64,000 nucleotides of DNA from an uncultured Pirellula sp. (GTDB lineage: Bacteria; Planctomycetota; Planctomycetia; Pirellulales; Pirellulaceae), in assembly GCA_903858115.1 (NCBI GenBank), contig CAIOHR010000432.1:111629-175628 (forward strand), read 5' to 3'. Shown here in pieces: positions 37,010 to 44,634 of this stretch. The notes below the pieces were generated by a model. That model searched no databases. It saw only the letters and a list, made by a program, of their open reading frames with translations, and was not told the DNA's origin. Both the position numbers and the translations under genes were made by a program. Each line of letters starts with the position of its first letter. Within the stretch, counting starts at the first letter, position 1.

Positions 37010-38839
37010 TCATTTTTTTGAAAGTGGTTTTTCAAAATCCATCCAACCACGTTTGTTGTTATCGCCATGTATTGCGATTCCGCCTCCAATCGGTGCCAGG
37101 GTATCGATTGGATTGCTGCTATTGGTCGAAAAACCAATCGACTTGATCCGAGATGTTGCGATCGCAGGATCGGAGTTGACAACCAAAGTGCAATCGGAAC
37201 CTATCAACAACGAGATACGCCCGTCGCCTGACTCCACCCGCAAGCCAACTGCGAGCAGATCTTGTTCGAGAGCTTTGGCGTCGGCTGGCTTTAGATCGAA
37301 GGTGATACTTTGAATATTTTCAAGATGACGTGAGCGATCGAAACGGGAGCTCAGGAAATCGCTTCGGAGAATTCGTTTCGTGCCTTGTTCGCTCGCCGGA
37401 TACAGTGCAGGGGTAAAGTCTGGATGGTATTCGCTAAACAACCATTGGAATAGTTCGCGTTCGGGGAATTTTCGATGAACGACATGGTACCAATTGACCG
37501 ATCCTGTGCGGTCGAAGTCCCAGTGTTTGAGATACCGAGACACGTCGGAGTTCGATTTCCGAAGAAGACTTTCTACCGTATCGATGGCCCCTTTTGTTTC
37601 CACGGACCAATCCAGACCGACGCTTCCAACAGGCGCGCCGAGGTTGTTGTTCGGTCCGAGAAACTCAATATAGGTGTCCTTGCCACGCAAGCAAATCGAC
37701 TGGCACGAATCGTCGACTGCTTTGAATTTGGGAAACCCTTGATCGCTTGCAGCCAGCTGCTGGATTACGAACTCCGAGCTTCGCAGTGCATTAAATGCCT
37801 CTTCCTCTAGAACCATATAGAGATGATTGAAAACGATGCGAGGTTTGGAGATGGCGGGAGTCTCTTGTTCATCCTCATTCGTTTCAACAGGCCCCTCCTC
37901 GGATGCACCAAGCTTTTCGATCGCATTGTTCGGATGGCATTTTCCACTACCGTCATCGAACCAATCGCGTAGCAATGCAACAGGGCCGGGTTTTCCATCG
38001 CCAATGTATTGCGCTCGCAGCCGACGGTATTCGTTCAAGATAGGTTTAGCACGCTGAAGCAGTTCCGTGTCTTCGGTACGCAACGGACTGATCTTGGGTA
38101 CTGCATAGACAAAGCGACCTTGCTTACTCTTGAAGGTTGGAATATGACGAAAGTCCCGTTCGATGAACTCGCCCGTTTCCCGCTGGTGTAATCCGGCCCC
38201 AACAAAGAAGTTGATTGCATATTCGGGGTATCCAAAGGCAATGCCAAACCCTTTCCAACGTTCTTCGGGACTCGTCGATCGTTCGATCGTCATCATGACT
38301 TGGTGCGCGGGTGAGTCGTCCTTTAGCCCGAAGCGATCAAAGAACTTTGGATTTCGCGATATGGTTGACTGAAGAGTTGGAGCGTGCGCGAGATACAAAG
38401 AGGCATGTCGCCGGCCCGATTGTTGCTTTTCGTAGATCAATACATCGGCTGCAAAGAAACCGCCGTGAGACCAGGATTTGACTGCTTCTCTGACTTTCTC
38501 GATCTCGCTCAGGTCACCAAACTCAATCGGGAAGTACGTTCCCCAAAATCCTTCGGAGACCGGCTTGATTTGACCAACGATGGTGTACAGTGCCTCGCTA
38601 TCGAGTGCCGCAAGCAATAAATCTTCAGAGAGTTTTTGCGATGGCGTTGACAGCTTTTCAATAGGGAAGAAATCCGTTCGAACTATGGCGTCGATTGTCT
38701 TGCTGTTTTCTGCATCGACTTGTACTGAGGTATTCGACTTCTTCTCAGTGTTATTGGATCGAGAGGAAACTTCCTGCCCAACAATAAACGAAGGCTGCAA
38801 AGTTAAGATTATGAAGATGCTCGCGAGTAGCTTGACCAT
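37010..38839 (-). CDS. Secreted protein of unknown function, DUF5829-like segment
   Basis: 609 residues with a clear signal peptide (KLLASIFIILTLQPSFIVGQ). A Ser/Asn/Lys-rich linker follows. The central part around residue 325, IVFNHLYMVLEEEAFNALRSSEFV and then CLRGKDTYIEFLGPNN, resembles the VOC/glyoxalase-like DUF5829 fold, where a similar NHxxxVL opening and a YxEF strand occur. The first 280 residues contain GFFAADVLIYEKQQSGRRHASLYLAH and are unrecognised. The last 60 (LKPADAKALEQDLLAVGLRV, then a beta-rich tail) may be a second VOC half. No neighbour gives a role. The existence of the gene is certain, the family only tentative. Confidence 0.6.
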   Translation of the reverse strand: MVKLLASIFIILTLQPSFIVGQEVSSRSNNTEKKSNTSVQVDAENSKTIDAIVRTDFFPIEKLSTPSQKLSEDLLLAALDSEALYTIVGQIKPVSEGFWGTYFPIEFGDLSEIEKVREAVKSWSHGGFFAADVLIYEKQQSGRRHASLYLAHAPTLQSTISRNPKFFDRFGLKDDSPAHQVMMTIERSTSPEERWKGFGIAFGYPEYAINFFVGAGLHQRETGEFIERDFRHIPTFKSKQGRFVYAVPKISPLRTEDTELLQRAKPILNEYRRLRAQYIGDGKPGPVALLRDWFDDGSGKCHPNNAIEKLGASEEGPVETNEDEQETPAISKPRIVFNHLYMVLEEEAFNALRSSEFVIQQLAASDQGFPKFKAVDDSCQSICLRGKDTYIEFLGPNNNLGAPVGSVGLDWSVETKGAIDTVESLLRKSNSDVSRYLKHWDFDRTGSVNWYHVVHRKFPERELFQWLFSEYHPDFTPALYPASEQGTKRILRSDFLSSRFDRSRHLENIQSITFDLKPADAKALEQDLLAVGLRVESGDGRISLLIGSDCTLVVNSDPAIATSRIKSIGFSTNSSNPIDTLAPIGGGIAIHGDNNKRGWMDFEKPLSKK

Positions 38840-38982
38840 TTTTTGATTTCAATCGTGACGGTGAGCGGGGTTACGCCTAGCCTAGTTAAGCCTTAGGCCT
38901 AAACCGAACCCAAAAAGGGAATCGGCGAGTGCCTTTGCCTTAGGAATGAAGAAAAGTTTCGATCACTTGGTACTGATGCCAA

Positions 38983-39423
38983 TTATAGATCATCGGACGG
39001 AAGCACATTGCCACTTTTGCGAGTGGAAAACTCTCGCAAAGTTAGATGGTTGATACTCGACGAAACAAATCGAACCGAACCGTCAGTCAGCGCCAAACTC
39101 GCGCCGCCCGGCGAAGCGCTTCCGTAAGCCATAAGTCGCCTGTAATACATGTCAAAGTACTGAGCGCTCCCGAGCGGCGGAGGAGCTACCGCAACTGAAG
39201 CTGGCAATTGAAAACCGACAGAGGCGAGCGTCGATCTCCAGCTAAAGAATGGACCTCCAGACCATGCAGAAAATGCTCTCATGTCATTCGCAGCTCTTCT
39301 GGTCAATGCTCCCCAATGTCGATCAAATCCATATCGTTCACCTAGCATGATTGTATTGGAAGTCCCGTCTATCACTTCTGCCATTCGGATTTTGGTATCG
39401 TAGTGGAACATTCCATCGTCCAC
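38983..39423 (-). pseudogene. C-terminal remnant of a DUF1559 (prepilin-like) gene
   Basis: The 146-codon frame holds only the end of a DUF1559 protein: KIRMAEVIDGTSNTIMLGERYG, a central loop, and the closing GGASLALTDGSVRFVSSSIN. A normal DUF1559 protein has another 200 or so residues, with an N-terminal prepilin helix; all of that is missing. Directly upstream, in another frame, is a broken CobW-type gene, so the two were joined by a rearrangement. Conserved residues are intact, which suggests the break is recent. Not expected to be functional. Confidence 0.75.
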
Positions 39424-39428
39424 GTAGG

Positions 39429-39710
39429 TTAATCGAATTTTCCTTGACGAGCCAGCTCGGAGATCTCGATGAGCAAATCTTCACGTAGGGTGCAGCAGAT
39501 GCATCCATTGGACATTTCGATGAGTCGTTCTTCTGTGCGGCTCAGCTGGGTGCCATCGGCGACCAACATAGCATCGATGTTGACTTCACTCATGTCGTTC
39601 ACGATGACCGCGACACGCAGCCCCTCGCGATTATTGAGGATGTGATTCACAAGCGTAGTCTTGCCTGAGCCCAAGAAGCCAGACAGGACGGTTACAGGTA
39701 GTTTCGTGAT
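39429..39710 (-). pseudogene. N-terminal remnant of a CobW/COG0523 GTPase gene
   Basis: The frame matches the first 90 or so residues of the two intact CobW genes further right: KLPVTVLSGFLGSGKTTLVNHIL, VAVIVNDMSEVNIDA, and the metal motif GCICCTLREDLL. It stops just after RQGKFD, where the intact proteins continue YLLIESTG. The initiator corresponding to their ATG reads ATC here. So the gene has lost start and C-terminal three quarters. Upstream, at 39758, lies an operator-like palindrome also found ahead of the intact pair. Confidence 0.75.
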
Positions 39711-39757
39711 GGCAGGACCTCTTCGGCACAGGGGTAGCGAAAGAGTATTGTACGCAC

Positions 39758-39774
39758 TTGCACAATTAGTGCAA
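39758..39774. promoter_or_regulatory. Operator-like palindrome TTGCAC-N5-GTGCAA
   Basis: A perfect 6-5-6 inverted repeat, TTGCACAATTAGTGCAA. With its left flank it matches the one ahead of the first intact CobW gene (43290-43306) at nearly every position. The layout TTGCAA-N5-TTGCAA is known for Nur, a Fur-family nickel regulator; a Zur-type sensor is equally possible. Inference from pattern only. Confidence 0.5.
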
Positions 39775-39808
39775 ACCAATGGCCGGGCACCCTAAGGCGT
39801 TGTTGCAA

Positions 39809-39867
39809 ACCGGTGTGAACGAGGAGAATGAACGCGGTGCTCCATCTGCACACCGACCAAATCGGGT
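39809..39867 (+). pseudogene. Internal CobW/COG0523 gene fragment, plus strand
   Basis: About 59 bases, starting CCGGTGTGAACGAGGAG, align with 45103-45163 of the second intact CobW gene (around GVNEEDERGVVHLLTDQIE) with about a dozen mismatches and a two-base gap that breaks the frame. It points opposite to the remnant at 39429-39710. The fragment is too decayed to code. Confidence 0.6.
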
Positions 39868-39877
39868 AAGTCGGATA

Positions 39878-39894
39878 TTGCAACCGAAATGCAT
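39878..39894. promoter_or_regulatory. Operator-like palindrome TTGCAA-N5-ATGCAT
   Basis: TTGCAACCGAAATGCAT has the same 6-5-6 layout as the site at 42494 (TTGCAACCGTATTGCAT); the two share TTGCAACCG and TGCAT. A further TTGCAC half-site follows at 39895. It lies between the CobW debris and the PQQ/EF-hand gene. Confidence 0.45.
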
Positions 39895-40008
39895 TTGCAC
39901 TAAATTATCAATGCGATCAACCTGCGACAATTCTGCGAATTGCCAATAAGCAGGACGAATCTCAGCAGCCAACTTTTCCATTTCTGACTCCGAAATCGAT
40001 GCAGTCAC
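39880..40008 (-). pseudogene. Short orphan reading frame running into CobW debris
   Basis: A GTG at 40008 opens a frame whose first 43 residues look like real protein (SESEMEKLAAEIRPAYWQF, then SQVDRIDNLVQMHFG). It then runs into the region of the plus-strand CobW fragment and loses any sense. It may be the start of a gene cut off by the rearrangement that scrambled this spot. No family recognised. The limits given cover only the plausible part. Confidence 0.25.
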
Positions 40009-40121
40009 TCCCGGTCGCCGTAAATCATCACGCTTACATTTTTTGATGTTTCGCTCGGCCTGAAACTTCCGCCGATCAAATAATTGTTGACGTTCAAATT
40101 TATCGAGAAAAGGTACGTACG

Positions 40122-41735
40122 ATGTCCAAATACAATTCTTGGCATCTCACCCTCGCGATTGCGATGGGTGGTTTCTGTTGCGGCACGGAAGCTACGGCTG
40201 ATTGGCCGTCCTTCCGCAATGGAGGAGCTTCGCAAATCGATTCGATCTTACCCACCACATGGTCTGCGTCCCAAGGGATCGCTTGGCAAAGGGAACTGAT
40301 CGGGTACGGTCAGTCCACACCCGTTGTGAGAGGGGGCAAAGTCTATCTATCGGCAGTCGAAGGACCGATGAAAGACAACTGCGTTATTCTGTGTCTCGAT
40401 TTGAAGAACGGCGAAGAGCTATGGAAGTTCTCGTTCGAATCCTCCAACAAAGCGCCGTCGAATTATGCTGCCTCACGCGCCGCGCCAACTCCAATCGTTG
40501 ATAACGATGCTGTCTATTCCTTCTTTGAAAGCGGCGATGTTGTTGCGATCGACCATTCAGGCAAAAAACGATGGCATCGCAATTTGACCGCAGACTACGG
40601 CAAATTTGAAAACGGTCATGGTTTGGGTGCGTCTCCTGCATTAGCGAAAGACCATTTGATTCTCAACATCGAGCATAAAGGGCCGTCCTATTTGCTCGCA
40701 ATCGATAACAAAACGGGAGCAACTACTTGGAAGACAGATCGCCCGTCGTCATCCTCATGGTCTTCGCCGATCGTTGTGAATGCATCCGATAAACAGACCG
40801 TCATCGTTAGTTCGGCAGGCTCGGTCATGGCTTACGATGCGACAACGGGAGCACAGCTTTGGGATGTCGGCGGCTTGGACGGAAACTCGGTTCCATCGCC
40901 AACTGTACATGGTTCTATGTTGTTGGTCGGTGCACGCCTTCCTGAGTTTGCAGAAGAGGGTAGCGCTGGTAGCCAATCGAATTGTTGTATCAACTTATCG
41001 AAGATGGTTGAAGGCAAGCCGGAGTTTCTGTGGCGTGCCGAGAAAGTCACCAGCGATTACGCCAGTCCCGTCGTCTGCGGTGACTGTGCATACTACATTA
41101 GCAAGGCTGGCATCCTCTATTGCTTGGATGTCAACAGCGGCAAGGCTCACTACTCGAAACGTCTTGGTACCCAATGCTGGGGAACGCCAATCGTTTCACA
41201 AGATCGCATCTACTTCTTTGGCAAGGATGGCAAAACGTTGGTACTCAAGTCCGGTAGCCAATACGAATTACTTGCAACCAATGAACTATGGGATCCCGCC
41301 AATCCACCCAAACCAGCGACTTATACGGAAGCAACACGAGCGGAGCGCAGTGGATCGGGCGAGAGTTCAGATGGACGATCAGCAGACTCTGGTCGCCCCA
41401 GCAACCGTCGCGCTGGAGGTCCGGGAGAGTCAAGAGGTGGTGCAGGCGGACCTGGCGGTGGCATGATGGGTATGCTGACAGCAGCCGACAAGAATGGAGA
41501 TGGCATTCTCAGTGCCGAAGAGATCCCCGTAGATTTCAGACCGATGCTCGCGCGTATCGACAAGAACGGCGACGGAAGCTTGGACAAGGACGAAATGAAG
41601 GCTATGGCGGACAGCTTCGCCGCGCGACGAGCAGACTCCGCTACAGAAGCCCGCGATCCGATTGTCTATGGAGCCGTTGCGTCCGATGGCAAGATCCTTA
41701 TCCGAACGGGGACAAGACTTTATTGTATTCAATAG
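40122..41735 (+). CDS. Secreted PQQ-type beta-propeller protein with inserted EF-hand pair
   Basis: 537 residues. An N-terminal signal-like segment ends near TEATADWPSF. Repeated propeller blades show the AxDxxTGxxxW pattern: LDLKNGEELWKF, IDHSGKKRWHR, IDNKTGATTWKT, YDATTGAQLWDV and LDVNSGKAHYSK. After the blade around residue 395 comes a Ser/Gly/Arg-rich low-complexity linker, then two canonical EF-hand loops at 456-467 (DKNGDGILSAEE) and 480-491 (DKNGDGSLDKDE), then the last blade strand (DGKILIRTGTRLYCI). Calcium binding by the loops is likely. Not a dehydrogenase: the quinone-site residues are not evident. Probably a periplasmic binding or assembly protein. Confidence 0.85.
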   Translation: MSKYNSWHLTLAIAMGGFCCGTEATADWPSFRNGGASQIDSILPTTWSASQGIAWQRELIGYGQSTPVVRGGKVYLSAVEGPMKDNCVILCLDLKNGEELWKFSFESSNKAPSNYAASRAAPTPIVDNDAVYSFFESGDVVAIDHSGKKRWHRNLTADYGKFENGHGLGASPALAKDHLILNIEHKGPSYLLAIDNKTGATTWKTDRPSSSSWSSPIVVNASDKQTVIVSSAGSVMAYDATTGAQLWDVGGLDGNSVPSPTVHGSMLLVGARLPEFAEEGSAGSQSNCCINLSKMVEGKPEFLWRAEKVTSDYASPVVCGDCAYYISKAGILYCLDVNSGKAHYSKRLGTQCWGTPIVSQDRIYFFGKDGKTLVLKSGSQYELLATNELWDPANPPKPATYTEATRAERSGSGESSDGRSADSGRPSNRRAGGPGESRGGAGGPGGGMMGMLTAADKNGDGILSAEEIPVDFRPMLARIDKNGDGSLDKDEMKAMADSFAARRADSATEARDPIVYGAVASDGKILIRTGTRLYCIQ

Positions 41736-41775
41736 CCGGCTGAAGGCGTTACACCAACACGCTCGATATGCAAGC

Positions 41776-42267
41776 TCAGTTTAGTTGTGCTATACGTACT
41801 GTCACGTACGTAGCAAAACACACCCAACCTAAATGTGACAGATGACAGAAGGCACTTAGCCAAACTCTACGCCAAGCCACGGTTGCAACCAACACCAGCA
41901 AGAGCAAGGCAAGGGCCGCAGCGATACCCGTCGCCATCCACAAATTGTGCAGATGAGTGAAAGTAAAAGTGTAAGCCATTTTCAAGACCAATGCGCTGAG
42001 GATCAGAACGACCTGCAGCCGCTTCCACTTTGCTTCATGCACCGACGCAACCGCTGCTGCAGTTCCCAGGCCCGCTAACATAAAGATCGTCGTCCAAATA
42101 AAGCCTATCTTCGATTCTATGGATCTCGGTAAAATCTCGGGACGAATTAACGAGCGAAACCACTCGCTCCGCGTGTCGTTGGGAAGTTGGGCGAGGAATA
42201 GCGCGCCGATGGCGGCTGCCAAGCAGACCAGCGTCGGACTTAGTTGTTTTCGGTGTAACAGATTCAT
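41776..42267 (-). CDS. TspO/MBR-like membrane protein
   Basis: 163 residues with five predicted helices. TspO-type traits are the WFRSLIRPEILP loop followed by IGFIWTTIFMLAGLGTAAA in place of the usual Pro-rich loop and W..LY..MG helix, and the last helix LGWVCFATYVTVRIAQLN, which matches the family ending (WVSFA...N...I..LN). The Trp content is lower than usual. TspO proteins bind tetrapyrroles and cholesterol-like ligands and take part in stress responses. Convergent with the PQQ/EF-hand gene. Confidence 0.6.
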   Translation of the reverse strand: MNLLHRKQLSPTLVCLAAAIGALFLAQLPNDTRSEWFRSLIRPEILPRSIESKIGFIWTTIFMLAGLGTAAAVASVHEAKWKRLQVVLILSALVLKMAYTFTFTHLHNLWMATGIAAALALLLLVLVATVAWRRVWLSAFCHLSHLGWVCFATYVTVRIAQLN

Positions 42268-42493
42268 GTGGCTCTGACGTTAGATACTTTTCAACAATAC
42301 TATCGACACAGCATTTGCAGGATCGCGATTCGTGCGGGTGTTGCCCGTAAGCCCACCTCGCGAATCGCGTGCTTGACCAATTCAAGCGATTCGTCGTTAT
42401 CTATCACAGCTCTCTCCCTAGGCGGCGAAAATGGAACATCGCCCTCAGATTCACTCCCTAACAAATCTCCAAAATAACCGAACCGCCAGCCAC

Positions 42494-42510
42494 TTGCAAC
42501 CGTATTGCAT
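42494..42510. promoter_or_regulatory. Operator-like palindrome TTGCAA-N5-TTGCAT
   Basis: TTGCAACCGTATTGCAT lies 45 bases ahead of the ATG of the small secreted protein at 42556, a usual place for a repressor site. It is the third member of the 6-5-6 family found between 39.7 and 43.3 kb. GTGCAT follows directly and may extend the site. Confidence 0.5.
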
Positions 42511-42555
42511 GTGCATTACTCTAGTGATTGACTCTTGCTCTAACGAAAGGCTACC

Positions 42556-42972
42556 ATGTGGCGATCATTTTTCTTGGCGATTGGTCTAATCAATTCTACC
42601 ACCTTGTCGAGCTTGGCAGGAGAGCCGAGTTCGATCATCGTGGTTGTTCCAGATCCATATACAGCAGCTGTAGTTTCAGCGAAAGTACCTGGCGTTCGAA
42701 TTGGCGTCCTTCAGGTTCACGCAGATGAGTCGGACGAGACCATCAATGCGCGAGCGGTAGCTTTGCGGCATGCAACCCACCTCGTCTTTGATCACTCGAA
42801 TGAATCACTACGACTGGCTATGTTCCGAGAGCGCCTGCAGATGCAGGGGGTGATTGCGATCAACATGCGCCCCTCGTCACAACCACGCGACAAGAATGCT
42901 CGTCCAGCCAACGCGCCTCAATTTGAACAGCTTGCGAACCTCGTCGCACAAGTTTCGACAAGCAGTGAATAG
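42556..42972 (+). CDS. Small secreted protein, possibly related to metal-binding SBP N-lobes
   Basis: 138 residues with a signal peptide (WRSFFLAIGLINSTTLSSLAG). The mature part opens with a beta strand SSIIVVVPDPYTAAVV. A short segment VRIGVLQVHADESDETINARAVALRHATHLVFDHSNESLRLAMFR then resembles the order of elements in the N-lobe of ZnuA-type zinc-binding proteins (strand, His-containing loop, helix, strand). The C-lobe and most His ligands are absent, so it is not a standard ZnuA. It is preceded by an operator-like palindrome of the type shared with the CobW genes. I infer a role in metal homeostasis; unproven. Confidence 0.5.
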   Translation: MWRSFFLAIGLINSTTLSSLAGEPSSIIVVVPDPYTAAVVSAKVPGVRIGVLQVHADESDETINARAVALRHATHLVFDHSNESLRLAMFRERLQMQGVIAINMRPSSQPRDKNARPANAPQFEQLANLVAQVSTSSE

Positions 42973-43079
42973 CTCCCGCACTTTATCCTCACAAGTCTTC
43001 GGGTGGTGACCGTATTTCGCGACAAGACTTTCTAGCGAAGCGCTATGAAGCAACTCGAATCCTAAAGAACCTGACCAAC

Positions 43080-43235
43080 CTAACGATTTATCTTCCACAG
43101 GGAGCAGCCCTGTGCATCTAGGGCTTTAAGAAATTGTCTTCCATGAAAGACTTGGCGAAACAGCGGTTCTCCGGACGAATTAGCGTGGCGACTTCGGAGC
43201 GAGTGACCGCCGGATGACTTCGCGATCTTCTTCAT
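43080..43235 (-). CDS. Possible 51-residue protein
   Basis: An ATG at 43235 with TAGGAG seven bases upstream opens a 51-codon frame. The product is basic (KKIAKSSGGHSLRSRHANSS, then FRQVFHGRQFLKAL) and matches nothing I know. It lies in the 420-base gap between the small secreted protein and the first CobW gene. The good ribosome-binding site is the only support. The rest of the gap holds the palindrome at 43290 and nothing else seen. Confidence 0.25.
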   Translation of the reverse strand: MKKIAKSSGGHSLRSRHANSSGEPLFRQVFHGRQFLKALDAQGCSLWKINR

Positions 43236-43289
43236 TGGTCTCCTATTAACCTAGCTAGAACAAGGATATCAATAGATTACTTTACGCAC

Positions 43290-43306
43290 TTGCATAATCA
43301 GTGCAG
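43290..43306. promoter_or_regulatory. Operator-like palindrome TTGCAT-N5-GTGCAG
   Basis: TTGCATAATCAGTGCAG lies about 90 bases ahead of the first CobW gene. The flank TACGCAC on its left is identical to that of the site at 39758. Arms are imperfect. COG0523 genes are Zur targets in many bacteria, which fits; the regulator gene itself is not in the window. Confidence 0.5.
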
Positions 43307-43395
43307 GCAAGATAGTCTAAGGCTAGGGTATTCGTTACAAGCATAAGTGCGTCAACAAACAGACTTTTGCCTCCATCCCTTCTTTTCCAATTTTT

Positions 43396-44631
43396 ATGCA
43401 ACGCAAACTCCCCGTAACCGTCCTTTCCGGCTTCCTCGGTGCAGGCAAAACAACCATGCTCAATCATATCCTACGCAATCGCGAAGGACTCAAGGTGGCG
43501 GTGATTGTCAACGACATGAGCGAGATCAATGTCGATGCTGCTATCGTTCGCGGGGAGACGGCATTGAGCCGCACGGAAGAAAAACTGGTTGAGATGACCA
43601 ATGGCTGCATCTGTTGCACGCTGCGAGAAGACTTATTACTCGAGGTTCAGCGATTGGCTGCTGAAGGTCGATTCGATTACCTGCTCATCGAGTCGACCGG
43701 TATCTCGGAACCGATGCCTGTTGCGGAAACCTTTACGTTCACCGACGAAGAAGGCCGAAGCCTATCTACTGTGGCAGAGCTAGATTCGTTGGTCACGCTG
43801 GTAGACTGCGAAAATTTTCTGCGAGATTACGAAACGTTCGATGATCTTGTCGATCGAAAGCTCGGTGTCAGCGACGACGACCACCGCAACATTGTTGACT
43901 TGCTGATCGACCAAATCGAATTTGCAACCGTCATTGTTCTCAATAAGTCGGATCGAATCGCGGGCGAGGAAATGGAAGAACTGAAGCGATTCATTCACCA
44001 TCTGAATCCGTATGCCCAGATCTTCGAGAGCCATTATGGCCAGGTGGATTTGAAGAGTGTGCTTGGAACGGGAACCTACAACGAGGAGTGGGCCGAGGGG
44101 CATCCGAATTGGTTGGCTGTCCCACGCGGTTCCGAGCAAAGCGAAGTTGACGAATACGGTATCGAGTCCTTTATCTTCGAAGCACGCCGGCCTTTTCACG
44201 CAGAGCGATTCGCACTGGCTTTGAACTTTGACGATGGGATTTTGGCTGGCGTTATGCGATCCAAGGGGTACTGCTGGATCGCTACGCATCATGGCGAAGC
44301 GTTTCGTTGGTCTCAAGCAGGGGTTTCGATCAAGATGGATCAAGATGGGCCTTGGATGTGTACGGTTGACGAATCGGAATGGCCCGAAGACGAAGCGTCG
44401 CGTGAATGGATCGTGGCGACGATGCAAGAGCCGTGGGGAGATCGACGACAAGAACTAGTCTTCATCGGCTCTGAAATGGACGAAGTCGTCTTGCGATCGC
44501 GATTGGAAGATTGCCTCCTAACGGACGAAGAGATGTTGCTTCCACCTGAACAGTGGGCTCTTTGGGAATGCCCCTTGCCCATCCCATCGATGGAAGAAAT
44601 TTTCGCAGAACAGAATGAAGGGGACGAGTAG
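43396..44631 (+). CDS. CobW/COG0523 (G3E) GTPase, first of a tandem pair
   Basis: 411 residues. Metallochaperone-type G3E GTPase: P-loop SGFLGAGKTT (11-20), VNDMSEINVDA, the metal-binding GCICC motif (Cys71, Cys73, Cys74), Walker-B-like LLIESTGISEP, and LNKSD for guanine binding. The C-terminal CobW_C domain includes RRPFHAERFALAL, and GDRRQELVFIG near the end. Members deliver zinc or cobalt or act under zinc starvation (ZagA, ZigA, YciC). An operator-like palindrome lies 90 bases upstream. The second copy begins 3 bases after its stop, so the pair is an operon. Specificity cannot be read from sequence. Confidence 0.92.
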   Translation: MQRKLPVTVLSGFLGAGKTTMLNHILRNREGLKVAVIVNDMSEINVDAAIVRGETALSRTEEKLVEMTNGCICCTLREDLLLEVQRLAAEGRFDYLLIESTGISEPMPVAETFTFTDEEGRSLSTVAELDSLVTLVDCENFLRDYETFDDLVDRKLGVSDDDHRNIVDLLIDQIEFATVIVLNKSDRIAGEEMEELKRFIHHLNPYAQIFESHYGQVDLKSVLGTGTYNEEWAEGHPNWLAVPRGSEQSEVDEYGIESFIFEARRPFHAERFALALNFDDGILAGVMRSKGYCWIATHHGEAFRWSQAGVSIKMDQDGPWMCTVDESEWPEDEASREWIVATMQEPWGDRRQELVFIGSEMDEVVLRSRLEDCLLTDEEMLLPPEQWALWECPLPIPSMEEIFAEQNEGDE

Positions 44632-44634
44632 TCC

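Noticed and set aside
43780..44451. Long minus-strand frames opposite both CobW genes (also 44647-45240)
   Set aside because: They mirror the two CobW genes and arise from shared codon bias; no motif seen.
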